Assembly: GCA_025677815.1 (NCBI GenBank)
Contig: JAIXMP010000028.1
Coordinates: 496,001 to 560,000, forward strand
Reading direction: 5' to 3'
Source of the DNA: Phascolomyces articulosus
Taxonomy: Eukaryota; Mucoromycota; Mucoromycetes; Mucorales; Lichtheimiaceae
Length of the DNA stretch: 64,000 bases
The stretch's first letter is position 1. Each line of letters begins with the position of its first letter. A program made the position numbers and the translations under genes. Shown here in pieces: positions 16,452 to 26,062 of the stretch. A model generated the notes under the pieces. The model worked only from the letters and a program-made list of their open reading frames with translations. It made no database searches and was not told the DNA's origin.

Positions 16452-17841
16452 TCCTAATTGATTTAAAAAGTTTACCAAGGTTACTTATTTATAATTACTT
16501 TTATTTTGTCAATTATAGTTTAAAAAAAAAGAAAACCTTATTTTTTTCATCCATTAAAAAAAGAAACCCTTTTCAAACAGATTTATCCATTGTTACTTTT
16601 TCATTTCTTTTCTGCGTTCTTTTTTTTCTTTTTTCTGCTGGCACTACTATCCCCAAATCATTATCACACATCAAAAAAGAAAAAAAATACAACCTTTTTA
16701 TCGTGTATTTTATATATAGCGAAAAAAGAAAAAAAACCATTATTGTCTTTTGTATATTACATATAATTTTTTACTTTTTTTTTGCGTGTTTTTGGCTATT
16801 TATCCACGGATGCTATTACCTAAATTTGAACAAGAGAGTTATATGCGAGATATTTTGTGTGGATAATGGTCTTTTAGTTGCATTCCAACAATTCTCTTAT
16901 CATGTTTTTCATCCAATATGTTTTCCCTTCTGTATACTTTTTTTAATACCTCATCCATAATTTCTTATCTTGTTAGGTGTCTTTTGGTGTAACAACAATC
17001 ATTCCAAACTTGCTAATCGTGTTTGTTCGTGTTCACTCAGAAATTGAAGTTTGAGGTTCGCGATAGATATGAATACATTCAATCAGCAAAACTATTTACC
17101 TTTTCAGTCCAATTTTTAGCGATTATATCCCACCAGTATCATGAACATGGGTGTCACTAATATGGTTGTGCTCTTTTCCTGGAACAAGAAGCGGAATACA
17201 ACGGTCAAATCCGTTATCAGTATCGTGTCTAATAAATAACCAAAATAATAGTACATTTTCAGCTTCCAAGAAAAAAAAAACAAGTGATGTTATACGTATA
17301 CTCATTTATTTTAATATAATCAATGCTATATTATTGGCAGTTTCTACCCGCAAGTAAATACTTCGCATTTCAAGAATGACCATTCATCGAACAAGAAACC
17401 AACTTTGATTGTTGTTAGCGAAACTGTGATTCTAACCGGATGTGGATATATCCAGCAACAAAATAGGTATTGTCTGCGCCAACTGCATTAATATTTTCTT
17501 ATAGTAACATTGTTTTTAGAAAAAACAACCACAACATTTGACAAGATTATTTGCATTTTTGCCTTCCAATTTACATACTGATAGCTACTAGTAATTCCTT
17601 CCATCCATCGTTGTCTATACGAATAATTCACAAGAGTGATATATTTTAAAAATCTGCATGTATAACTACATTGGCATTTGATATATAAATGTTTCTCACT
17701 TGGCCAGATAAAAATAGAAATCCACTCATCATGTATAAATCTGACATTCTCTAAATAATTGATCTTGGTGTTAATTTAATTTATTATTAAGTAATTTTTG
17801 CCATGTATCCGGCTATTGCTGCTTTTTATATCTGGATCCTT
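16452..17841. other. Intergenic stretch between convergent genes
   Basis: This is the 3' flank of the PP2A scaffold gene and of the convergent CHY-zinc gene. It is poly-T and poly-A rich, especially at 16500-16800. An acceptor-like TTAG at 16973-16976 could only be used to add a short, unconserved tail to PP2A-A. No other gene is supported. Confidence 0.5.
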
Positions 17842-18479
17842 CTAACCCATCATTTCAGAGACGTCGAGATCGAACATACTCTTTGGATCGTCCTTCAATT
17901 TCATACGGTTATCCTTTACAACTCTATAAATGTTTATATAAAATTAATACAAGAACCTCTTAATTTTTAAAGAAACCAACATTCGCACTAAATCGTTCCA
18001 TAAATGAAGGAAAATAATCCATTACCTGCTATCAATACGTAAATCGCCTGTTTCAATACCCACTTGAGGTTCAGGTGTCACAGCTTCAAGAACATAATGA
18101 TTATCACAGTGAGGGCAATATTCGTCTTCTTCCTCATAATCTCTGATAATATGAGAAAAAAAAAGAATAATGAATATACATATTCTCTCATATATGAACA
18201 ATAAAAAACCAATCACTTGTTACTCACCTCATGTCCTTTCGAAATGCCTTTTTGCATTTTTTGCAAGCAAATACCATTTCGTCTGTTTTTCGTAAAGGAT
18301 GATCTGAAACTTCGGCATGACATTCTGAACAATCAAACCATCGTCGACAGCATTGAGCTCGAATAGCAACCTGATATATTGGTGTATTTATCATTTTGTT
18401 TTAGAAAAAGTAATATTCCAAGTTCTGATCAATTGTGAAATATTTGTTGTACCTGCGCATTAAGAATATGTTTACACAT
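17842..18479 (-). CDS. Small CHY-type zinc-binding protein (122 aa)
   Basis: Four exons (18479-18453, 18370-18228, 18142-18026, 17923-17842) give 122 residues. The start is placed at the ATG of MCKHILNAQ because no splice acceptor precedes it and the upstream frame is closed; it lies 148 bp after the HUS1 stop. Cys and His are densely spaced: C2, H4, C16, C17, C23, C26, H27, H33, then CKKC (45-48) and CPHC (66-69), enough for about three zinc sites. The motifs QCCRRWFDCSECH and FACKKCKKAFRKD resemble a conserved fungal CHY-zinc-finger family. The tail is charged and ends FDLDVSEMMG. Function is unknown; CHY domains occur in redox-linked mitochondrial proteins (Hot13) and in ubiquitin ligases, but no RING is present here. 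The first exon encodes only nine residues. Confidence 0.8.
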
Positions 18480-18627
18480 TGATTATTAAGATGAGAATGA
18501 AAGATTGGTGGGTATAGTATATAAGAAGAAGCAAGGGAAAATACGAAAAGGAGAGAGAAAAAAAATCGGGGATAGATATATGCACAATGTAATAGGATTG
18601 GAGGGTTTTTTATTCTTTTTGTTTCTG

Positions 18628-20161
18628 TCAATCAAAGTAAACTGGAATATGACAGGTCATAATAGTCCGTGGTTGATTACTATGAGTGGTAACTCGTGGT
18701 GGTGCTTCATCTGAATTGCGTGTTCGATAAGCATCAGTGTTTACGTATAAATAGAATGCCACTTGAAGTCCATCCGTCAAAGCTATATAAATTAAAATAA
18801 ATATAATAATCAGTCATCCTCTTCCTTTTGGGAAATAAAGAGAAAGAGATGCATGTAATTATCCTTACAACAAATAACATTCTGAGGTTCTAAATGATAG
18901 CTATTAAGAAAACTAACAAAGTTATCGGTAGAAATCTTGACAGAAGAGAATCGTTCTATATCATCTGGAAGCTCATGCCCGGCTAAATATCACAATATAT
19001 GTGAATAAAAAAAAGGTTCTAATTTTCATTTTGTCACCCCTTACACCTACCTAATTGTGGGTTTTCCAAATGTCGATAAACAGTTTCACATTGTACCATA
19101 TCAGTTTCTACAGATAATTTAAAGACACCGGCCATATTGGCTGATATAGTCAAGTATTTTCCCATTGATTTTAATCGTCCAGCAACAGTTTTCAAATTAT
19201 GTAAGCTTGGTAATAGGATATAAGCCTAAAAATGAGAATAAGCAAAACAAATCGATGGTATCAATTTCCCATCCCATTTCCATTTTCTATTATGATAGGA
19301 TTATATCTTACATCAGGTGTAGTAGCAATAGTAGGTTCTTTAATGACTCGCATCCTTTCAGGAGGAATGATACTAACACATATTTCTTGACCAATGATAC
19401 TTTTAGATCCTACTCGATTCTACACCCGTTCATGAGTATTTGTCTATATCCAAGCCCACATGTTGATACATATAATAATTGTAGTAGTAATGGTCATTGA
19501 TTTTACCGTAGACACCATACTCCAATCCAATATAGCTTGACCGTGTTTTTTGCGTAATTGAATACGGATATCAGTGGATTGCTGTGCAGCTCGTGTTGCA
19601 CGTATGAGATCATCTGTTACCAGTGTCATATTGATTTCATTATTGTTTGTACTCTCAACACGATAATTCGAGAATAAAGAAGTCTGTTGTAGATTATCAC
19701 CCAAGGTTTAGTAAAGTAGTAGAAAATTGTATTTCAATTTTTGTAATATTGATAAAAAGATCATACCGGTTCGACTTTACTAGAAATTTACAAGTTTATA
19801 TTAATATGTTGTTAAGTTAATAAGGAGCAGGGTGCAATTTTAGGATAGTGTAAAAAAGCACACGTAAAGCTAACAGATATTCATTTATTTCTTCTATACT
19901 TACGTCCAAGCTTGTATGCTCCCGTCTGTCTCTGCATATTTAATGATTCTTACACTATCCATTCCTAAAGATAGAATGCAAGTAGGTCCCAACTTATCAA
20001 GTGTCAACGCGATCTCTGAATAGCAATTGTAATAATATGAATATTTTAATACCAATTCCTCAACCATTCCTATTTTATATAATAAATCATAAAAATGAGT
20101 TATTCAATAAACACATACTGCCGAGACCAATGGGATTACAAAGATTAGCACGAAATCGCAT
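18628..20161 (-). CDS. hus1: Checkpoint clamp subunit HUS1 (9-1-1 complex)
   Basis: Eight exons (20161-20119, 20015-19904, 19779-19767, 19683-19507, 19419-19312, 19225-19051, 18982-18869, 18782-18628) give 298 residues, close to the ~280 of animal and yeast Hus1. The start MRFRANLCNP matches the family's MKFRAK-type N-terminus. Further matches are the PDAYILLPSL block, the KSMGKYLTISANMAG strand pair and ETDMVQCETVYRHLENP. The protein ends with HIPVYFD, like the VQYFIP end of human HUS1. Hus1 forms the PCNA-like ring with Rad9 and Rad1 that is loaded at DNA damage and activates ATR/Chk1 signalling. Exon 3 is a 13-nt micro-exon encoding TKVEP; without it the reading frame does not close. The gene is compactly placed, 148 bp upstream of the CHY-zinc gene and 199 bp downstream of the UNC-50 gene. 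Confidence 0.92.
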
Positions 20162-20360
20162 AATCGATCTGAAGCGAAGGTTGGAGGGGAAAAAAAGAGA
20201 AAAAAAAGTAAAGCTGCGCTTTTTTCTTTTTAGGTGAAAAACCTAAAAAAGGAATGCAGAATTAAATACCAATCCATATTTTCCTCTGATAAACTTGTCT
20301 ATAAAAAATTGTATATATTTTAAAAGTTTATTATTGCATAAACAAAAGGTATTATACGAA

Positions 20361-21715
20361 TTAACCAAAGTAAATGGACAGGACATGTTGGCTGATATTA
20401 AGTCCAAACAACGATGCGATATATAAGATGACGCAGATAACAATTGGGTACAAGAAAAGTTCGGTATGCACGAGAAATGGTAATGCTAATTTACACATAA
20501 AAACAGTGGATAGAGATACCATCAGTAATTCAAAAAAAAAAAACCTTCTTATTTCACCCTCTTTCTCATATACATCCTTCCCCGTGCCCACGCCCTGTCT
20601 CTCAATAAAATCATAAAAGATACTTACCGTTGAATCCAAGGAAAGTGCCATAAATATACCATATAATGGATGTGAAATACATAGTGTTACCAACAAAAAG
20701 TGATATCCAATTGCTACGTTGCAATAATGGCATAAAGAAGAATTGAAGGACATATAGGATAAGAAATACTGGGAAAAATGAATTACAATGAACATCAAAT
20801 GCATATGCCCATTCTACATTTTGATCTACAGCGTGTGCCATATGATTATGTGTCAAGAATCGATTCGTTACGAACCTAGAGGAAAGAAGATGGTTTTAGT
20901 CACTTGTTCTCATATTCCATTTCCTACCCCACCACCCCATTCCTATGACAACTTACCAAGAGAATGTTGCCACTAAAGATCCTACTAGTAAGAAATCAAC
21001 AAACACCATGAATAGCATTGCACGTAATATACCAATCATTCCTAGTCCATATACTAGTCCCCAAGCAACAGCCGATACTATATATATTTTAAATTTATCG
21101 TTTAGTTACCATTCATATTGGTAAAATGTGTCCTTCTCCCCTTTCTCATATTCACACAAAGAAATAACCAATCTTACCGCATAAAAGTGAAGCTAATAAA
21201 ACAAGGAAAGCTGGATCGTCTCTTGCCCATTGATTCTTTGTTTCTACATAATTCACAATTTGAGTACCTTATGCATTATATATTTTTTATTTCTTCCTTT
21301 CTTTCCTTCCTTTTCCTCTCTTGTTCCATCGAGTCCATCGTTGTCAGATTACATACGTTTATGATAGTAAATATTTCGGTACCTGTGAAAAAAAATAATA
21401 ATGTCAAAAAGTTATTTAGAATATTCCTCTCTTTTCATATTATTCTAAAAACAAATAATCCAAAACTTACACTCGTCTTGGTGCAATCATCAAATAACCC
21501 ATCTGCCATAATGCAAACTATTTTTTCTATATTAGTATAAATGGATATAAATAGTTTTTTTTTATTATCATTACCTCAAAGTCCATTTGTGGAAAACGAA
21601 ATATTCTTCGTATTATTAAAGGAATTGAACGGGAGGAGCGTCGTTGTCGACGTGAGCCGTCAAATGATGGTGGAGAATTACGTGCATAAGTATTGGTAGT
21701 TGGTAATAATGACAT
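20361..21715 (-). CDS. gmh1: UNC-50 / Gmh1 family Golgi membrane protein
   Basis: Seven exons (21715-21575, 21517-21471, 21382-21357, 21243-21178, 21077-20957, 20875-20628, 20485-20361) give 257 residues. Hallmarks of the family are visible: RIFRFPQMDFE near residue 45, RRVYRNIYYHKQTKNQWARDDPA, VEWAYAFDVHCN and GTFLGFNALPFL. Five or six hydrophobic spans follow the Arg-rich cytosolic N-terminus. UNC-50 proteins sit in Golgi membranes; yeast Gmh1 interacts with the ARF exchange factors Gea1/2, and the worm protein is needed for acetylcholine-receptor trafficking. The ATG at 21715 is chosen. An in-frame ATG at 21808 would add 31 residues but lies in AT-rich leader sequence. The third exon is only 26 nt. 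Confidence 0.93.
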
Positions 21716-23043
21716 TGGAAAAGCGATATTATATTTATATATAGATATTTTTTTTTTTGGGTGAGTGTTGTAATAATAAAGCACTAAAAGAAACGCATCG
21801 ACAATCATTTTTGCTGGGTTTTTATTCTTTGTTACGCTTCCAATATTGGAACCTAGTGCTCTTAGCAGTTCTGGATTTATTTTTCTGCTTTATTGAACAA
21901 TACTAAAAAAAAAAAGAATATCTTATATCAACCTATTCAACAATAGGGAATTCAGCATCCCAATATCTTTGGTAATTAATAGGAAAAATAAAGGAACAAG
22001 TTATTCAATAACAATTGTACTCTTTTGACAGATATATGCCATTTCATATACATTATTTTTTTTTTGTACGTGAGATGCCGTGTGCTCCAAAAGAAACTTG
22101 TATTCCTGAGGTGTAAAAGTAAAGAGGCATTATGTATTTATTATATGTACATATGGTTTGTGGAATATACGTTTGCACTAGACTAACAGTGTCAAGAGAG
22201 AGTGTACATGTAAACAAATGATGCAAGACAAAACAATAAAAATAAGATAATAGTATAGAATGATTAAACGTAGATTTGTGGGTTAACGACTTGCAGAGTC
22301 AAGGTATTATGTTGTTTGCCTAGGCAAAGAAGTCGGTATCTTTTCGGTTAAGGGGAATCCAAGGATTTCGTTTTCAATAAGAAACGTCTTAAGATAAATA
22401 TTCTAGAATTCTACACCGATTTTTGTTGTTGGCACCAGAAATGTTACAGAGTGTAAGACAGCGTAATGTCTTGTTGGAAGTGTCTTGAATAGCTGGACAA
22501 GTGAGATTTTCCTTTTGGTATACGTGAATACTCAACACAAGGATAAAAAGTGAAAATATTGAAAACTTGCTTGTTGGACGTAGAATATTCGGTACACTCA
22601 ATGGAACTCTGTTTGCTCCACTTCCCTTATGGGCAGATTCTACGTTAATGCGACACTTTTTTTTTTTGGAATTGTCACAAAAACATACGAAAAACTGCAA
22701 CTTGTAGCTACAACCCCCATCTGATCAAATTTCCGTTTATCGGGGCAAGATAACCTTGAAATGGGCAACAAAGATCAGTCCCAGATCTCATATATTGAGA
22801 TATAGTGTATATTCAAGCTAAATTTTCGATATATGAAGCTCTAACAATATAAAAACACATAGTTTTTTATATGATTTTTGGTTTTTCTATATCATCATTG
22901 TTATTTACGATTATTTTTCAGTCTTTTGCTTTAATATGGTTAAAATTTCGATAATCATACTATATATGGCTATACTCCCGAATGTTGCAAAACCTTACCT
23001 AATGCGACAAATTTCGTTGAATTGTCAAAGTGAAAAAAGTGGG
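21716..23043. other. Intergenic flank of the accessory zone
   Basis: Upstream region of the UNC-50 gene passing into repeat-derived DNA. No gene is supported; a 103-codon minus-strand frame at 22389-22700 has no recognisable domain. Near 22709 a TACAACCCCCA sequence faces the TIR-like end at 23044-23054 and could be the damaged left end of a ~350 bp element, but the similarity beyond the first bases is weak. Confidence 0.4.
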
Positions 23044-23054
23044 GGTTGACTGTA
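23044..23054. repeat. Tc1/pogo-like terminal inverted repeat end (right end)
   Basis: GGTTGACTGTA is the inward-facing complement of TACAGTCAACC, a terminus of the kind seen in pogo/Tigger-type DNA transposons that duplicate TA. The same 11 bases recur at 26052-26062, so it is shared by at least two elements in the window. A convincing left partner was not found. Confidence 0.4.
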
Positions 23055-23467
23055 CACAGGTCATATAATCGAAGATGGCTGAGTAGAGATATTTGCGAGA
23101 ATGTTGATGTTGTTAACTGAAAGTTTGAAGAATTTTGTAAATGTAGGCAATCGATGGTACATTAAAGAGGAGATTTTTTTTTGGTGCCTTGGATTCGACT
23201 TTCCAACAGAAGATGGTGAATTGAAGAAGCAAATTTTTAGTAGACAAAATATGATGGAGTAAACATAATAGGTGTTTATGTAGTGCTGGGTAGTTTGTGG
23301 TAAAAATAAAGGGCTGATTATTTTGGTTTTGCAAGGGGTTACTAATAATAGTAATATAAGGATGAAGTAATAATAGTTGAAAGAAATTTTGAGAAAGAGT
23401 CTCACCAGGTATTAGTTGACTTTTTTTTTTTTTTGCTAGGTGATGATGATGTTGGTGACAATTCTGA

Positions 23468-24696
23468 TTATGATACTAATCCCAGAATATCCAAGTATGG
23501 AATGACTGATTCTTCATTTGTTGCACCTGACAACGGGATTTCATGATTGCTGAAAATTTCAAAGGTATCTTCAACGATTTTTTTTTTGCCAATAGCCACT
23601 AATTTTAATAATGGTTCCATACGCACAACAAAATTCTTGTTTCCATTAGGGCGTACAGCTGGTTTCATTTGTCCAATGTGTGTAGCAAATCCTTTGGGGA
23701 TATCCATACCGAATAAATTAATTTTAATTCCTTTAGTCCCAAAAAACATGTCGTTAATACCTATGTCAAACAAAAACTATTATCGAACTTGTATACCCAC
23801 AATCACATAACCCATGATATGTTATTCGTTGACAGGACATGGTGTCTCCCCCACTAATTCCATAAGCTTATCGCGCACGGCTATTAGAGTTTTATGAATA
23901 CTTCCACAAATACTTTCGTTGAACTATTTTTCTTCCCAATTTCCAGACAACCAAGTTCTACATCTACCAATATAGATCTTATCAGTGTGTAACCCCATTT
24001 TTAAACTTTCGATTATTTTAACTATTGATAGCTTTTGCTTTTTATTATTTGTTGTAACACTCTTCGGGTACCACTGACTTCTTAGAGATACTACTGAATT
24101 TAATTCAGAGGAAGTTTGAGGCAATAACAGGTCTGTGATCCATTTAGATGTTCTGGGCCGCATGCGCGCTTCACTAACTGATGATGTTCGTGTCGCAAGA
24201 TTTCTCTTTACTATGAATATTATACATGAACCAACTCTTTGACTTGTACACTCTACACAGCATCTGGATATAGGACCCATATAGTGAAAACAGATCATTA
24301 TTACTCATCCCAATGCATCTAACAGTGCCATCAGATCTATCAATTATATTGCTTATGAAATTCCATCAGTTATAGAGTTTTCCTGATTCCAAATAATCAT
24401 TGATTGAATATGTTTTTTAAGGTAAGAAGGAAGCGAGGTGCTTCGATGTGATTATAACAGTCAAGCACAAAAAGGTTCCTATTCAGTATCACTATCAATA
24501 TGACATCCAAAGTATATACCGATTTTTCATTATTCTTTGATAATAAAAAACCAAATGAAACGCTTGTCTAATTCCAGGTTTCATCAACTGATCACGTATA
24601 ATAATTCATATTCAACTCTCTCAGGTTCTCTTCATTCAGCAGCTGTAAACACTCTATCCCAATTTGGATCTGAGAGATCAAATATTAAATGTTGAC
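23468..24696 (-). pseudogene. Decayed copy of a Mucoromycota multicopy gene family (copy 1)
   Basis: Read on the minus strand, coding-like blocks occur in a fixed order but are broken by stops and frame changes. HLIFDLSDPNWDRVF (about 24690-24635) is followed by a block with KWITDLLLPQTSSEL (within 24298-23924), then IMGYVIVGIQV (near 23810), FGMDIPKGFATHI and a long open tail with MEPLLKLVAIGKKKIVEDTF down to 23468. The order and motifs parallel the relic at 39350-40600. From memory of Mucorales proteomes these match a repeated hypothetical family whose members start with a W-LPSG-VED motif. The central D...E pattern is reminiscent of PD-(D/E)xK nucleases, but that is speculation. No intact start was found. 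A solo LTR lies 315 bp to its right. Confidence 0.5.
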
Positions 24697-24840
24697 TAGG
24701 ATTATATTAAAAAAACAAGTCAAAATATGAACAATCGCGCACGCAATATACACATTGAAATGTTGAGCTTACTGATAATATATAACACAAGCGGTAAGAG
24801 CGAGTTCAATCACTCCTTTTACTTAATCTAAGTACTGACA

Positions 24841-24897
24841 CCTCTCGGTTTTTGCATCCCTACCTTTCCCAAAAAATAGATGCAAAAAACGTAGAGG
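24841..24897. repeat. Palindromic hairpin sharing a TIR core
   Basis: The 18-nt arm at 24841-24858 (CCTCTCGGTTTTTGCATC) pairs with 24879-24897 with one bulge and one mismatch, around a 20-nt loop. The core CTCGGTTTTTGCA is the exact complement of 26039-26051, next to a TA-ended terminal repeat. The hairpin therefore looks like the left terminus of a DNA transposon whose right end is at 26062. Confidence 0.5.
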
Positions 24898-25010
24898 TGC
24901 AGAAATCGGGAACGAGAGGTTCACACAAGATAACATCAATAAATAATATCCTCTTGTTTTATTTTTCTTTTACATGCATTAAAACATTATTTTTATTCAA
25001 GCCCTGGGCA

Positions 25011-25384
25011 TGTAATAGCGCAGGTCCAACATTGTATACTTACAATTGGGTTCTGTTGGACAGCGTGAGGAAGCGCAAAGTACGAATAACAAGAGATAGA
25101 AGGGAAGATAATAACCAATATATATGATGATAAAACGATATGGGATCTTGGTCTACAAGATCCCTCTTTTTATATACGTCGAAATATAAGGGGCAAATCT
25201 AACGTCTATACTAAATACAATGGTCTACACTAATGACTAGAATATCTAATGTTTCTTATATTTCTATTTACACGATGCGGTTCAGTTAACCGTTCATCCA
25301 CGACATCATATATTCATCGTATACGCGGATATGTTGATCCTTGACCGCATGGGTTACATCGTCGTAATAGTATGCACCATTACA
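25011..25384. mobile_element. Solo LTR, copy A (374 bp)
   Basis: The element begins TGTAATAG and ends CATTACA (six-base terminal inverted repeats, canonical TG...CA). It is flanked by a perfect 5-bp target duplication, GGGCA, at 25006-25010 and 25385-25389. It aligns along its whole length with the LTR at 40679-41045; both carry, for example, a GATCTTGGTCTACAAGATCC palindrome followed by a TTTTTATATACG TATA-like box. No internal retrotransposon sequence adjoins it, so it is a solo LTR left by LTR-LTR recombination. It sits between the two TIR-like sequences at 24841 and 26062. Confidence 0.88.
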
Positions 25385-26021
25385 GGGCATTGTAGCAGAT
25401 AAATAAAGATGCAACTAGTATGGCTTGTGAATAGCATATAGGACGCGTTGTTTTTTTAGCCATTATGTGAGATGTGTCCATTTTTTGAATAAAAAAATAT
25501 ATTATTATTAATTACGTATCGATAGTGTTGCCAAAACCATTCGCAAAACTTACATCGGAAGAAGAAGACAGGATTTGGGAAGAGTGTACTGGTCCACAGA
25601 GAGCTAAAAGTATCAAGCATAGCATTTTTTAAGAAGACCTTCTGTAACAATCGTGTTCCTGTGCGCTTCACCTTTTTTCGCTTTTTGAGAAGGAGAGAGA
25701 GAAGCTGTGATATTGTTCCAGTTGGTGTAAATCGTGTTAGTAGAGTTGCTCGTCATCGTGCTTGTGGATATTATCATGTAAATATCAAGCAATTATATAG
25801 AACAAACTTAAATTCATGTTTTGTAATCGATAATGAAACCACCAGAAAAGATGCATCATGTAAAATTATGTATGATTACTGTGCATACAAGATATAATTT
25901 TTCCACCTGATAAGGTACACCACACTTGACACTATGTTGCAGGTTGCAAGTTGCGATTTTCTTAAGTAACAATTGCTTTTCCAAAAAAAAAAAAGGTTTT
26001 AAAAGTGTGTGTGTGGAGGGG

Positions 26022-26062
26022 GGTGCAGAAACCATGAGTGCAAAAACCGAGGGTTGACTGTA
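26022..26062. repeat. Right terminal repeat of a Tc1/pogo-like element
   Basis: This 41-base end finishes in GGTTGACTGTA (TA target). It contains TGCAAAAACCGAG (26039-26051), the exact complement of 24844-24856, and GGTGCAGAAA (26022-26031), a direct repeat of 24896-24905. Taken with the hairpin at 24841 it outlines a ~1.2 kb non-autonomous element interrupted by solo LTR copy A. Confidence 0.5.

Noticed and set aside
16445..16960. 171-codon plus-strand frame after the PP2A scaffold gene
   Set aside because: Built from poly-T/poly-A translation (Phe/Lys runs); overlaps the 3' end of PP2A-A in another frame.
18479..18640. Possible fusion of hus1 to the downstream CHY-zinc exons
   Set aside because: No AG acceptor lies before MCKHIL, hus1 ends naturally at HIPVYFD-stop, and the zinc protein has its own ATG.
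23547..23810. Plus-strand frame opposite the decayed gene copy 1
   Set aside because: The minus-strand reading carries the conserved family blocks; the plus frame is a shadow.
24780..24830. tRNA-like B-box (AGTTCAATCACTCC)
   Set aside because: No matching A-box or cloverleaf-forming sequence; not a tRNA gene.
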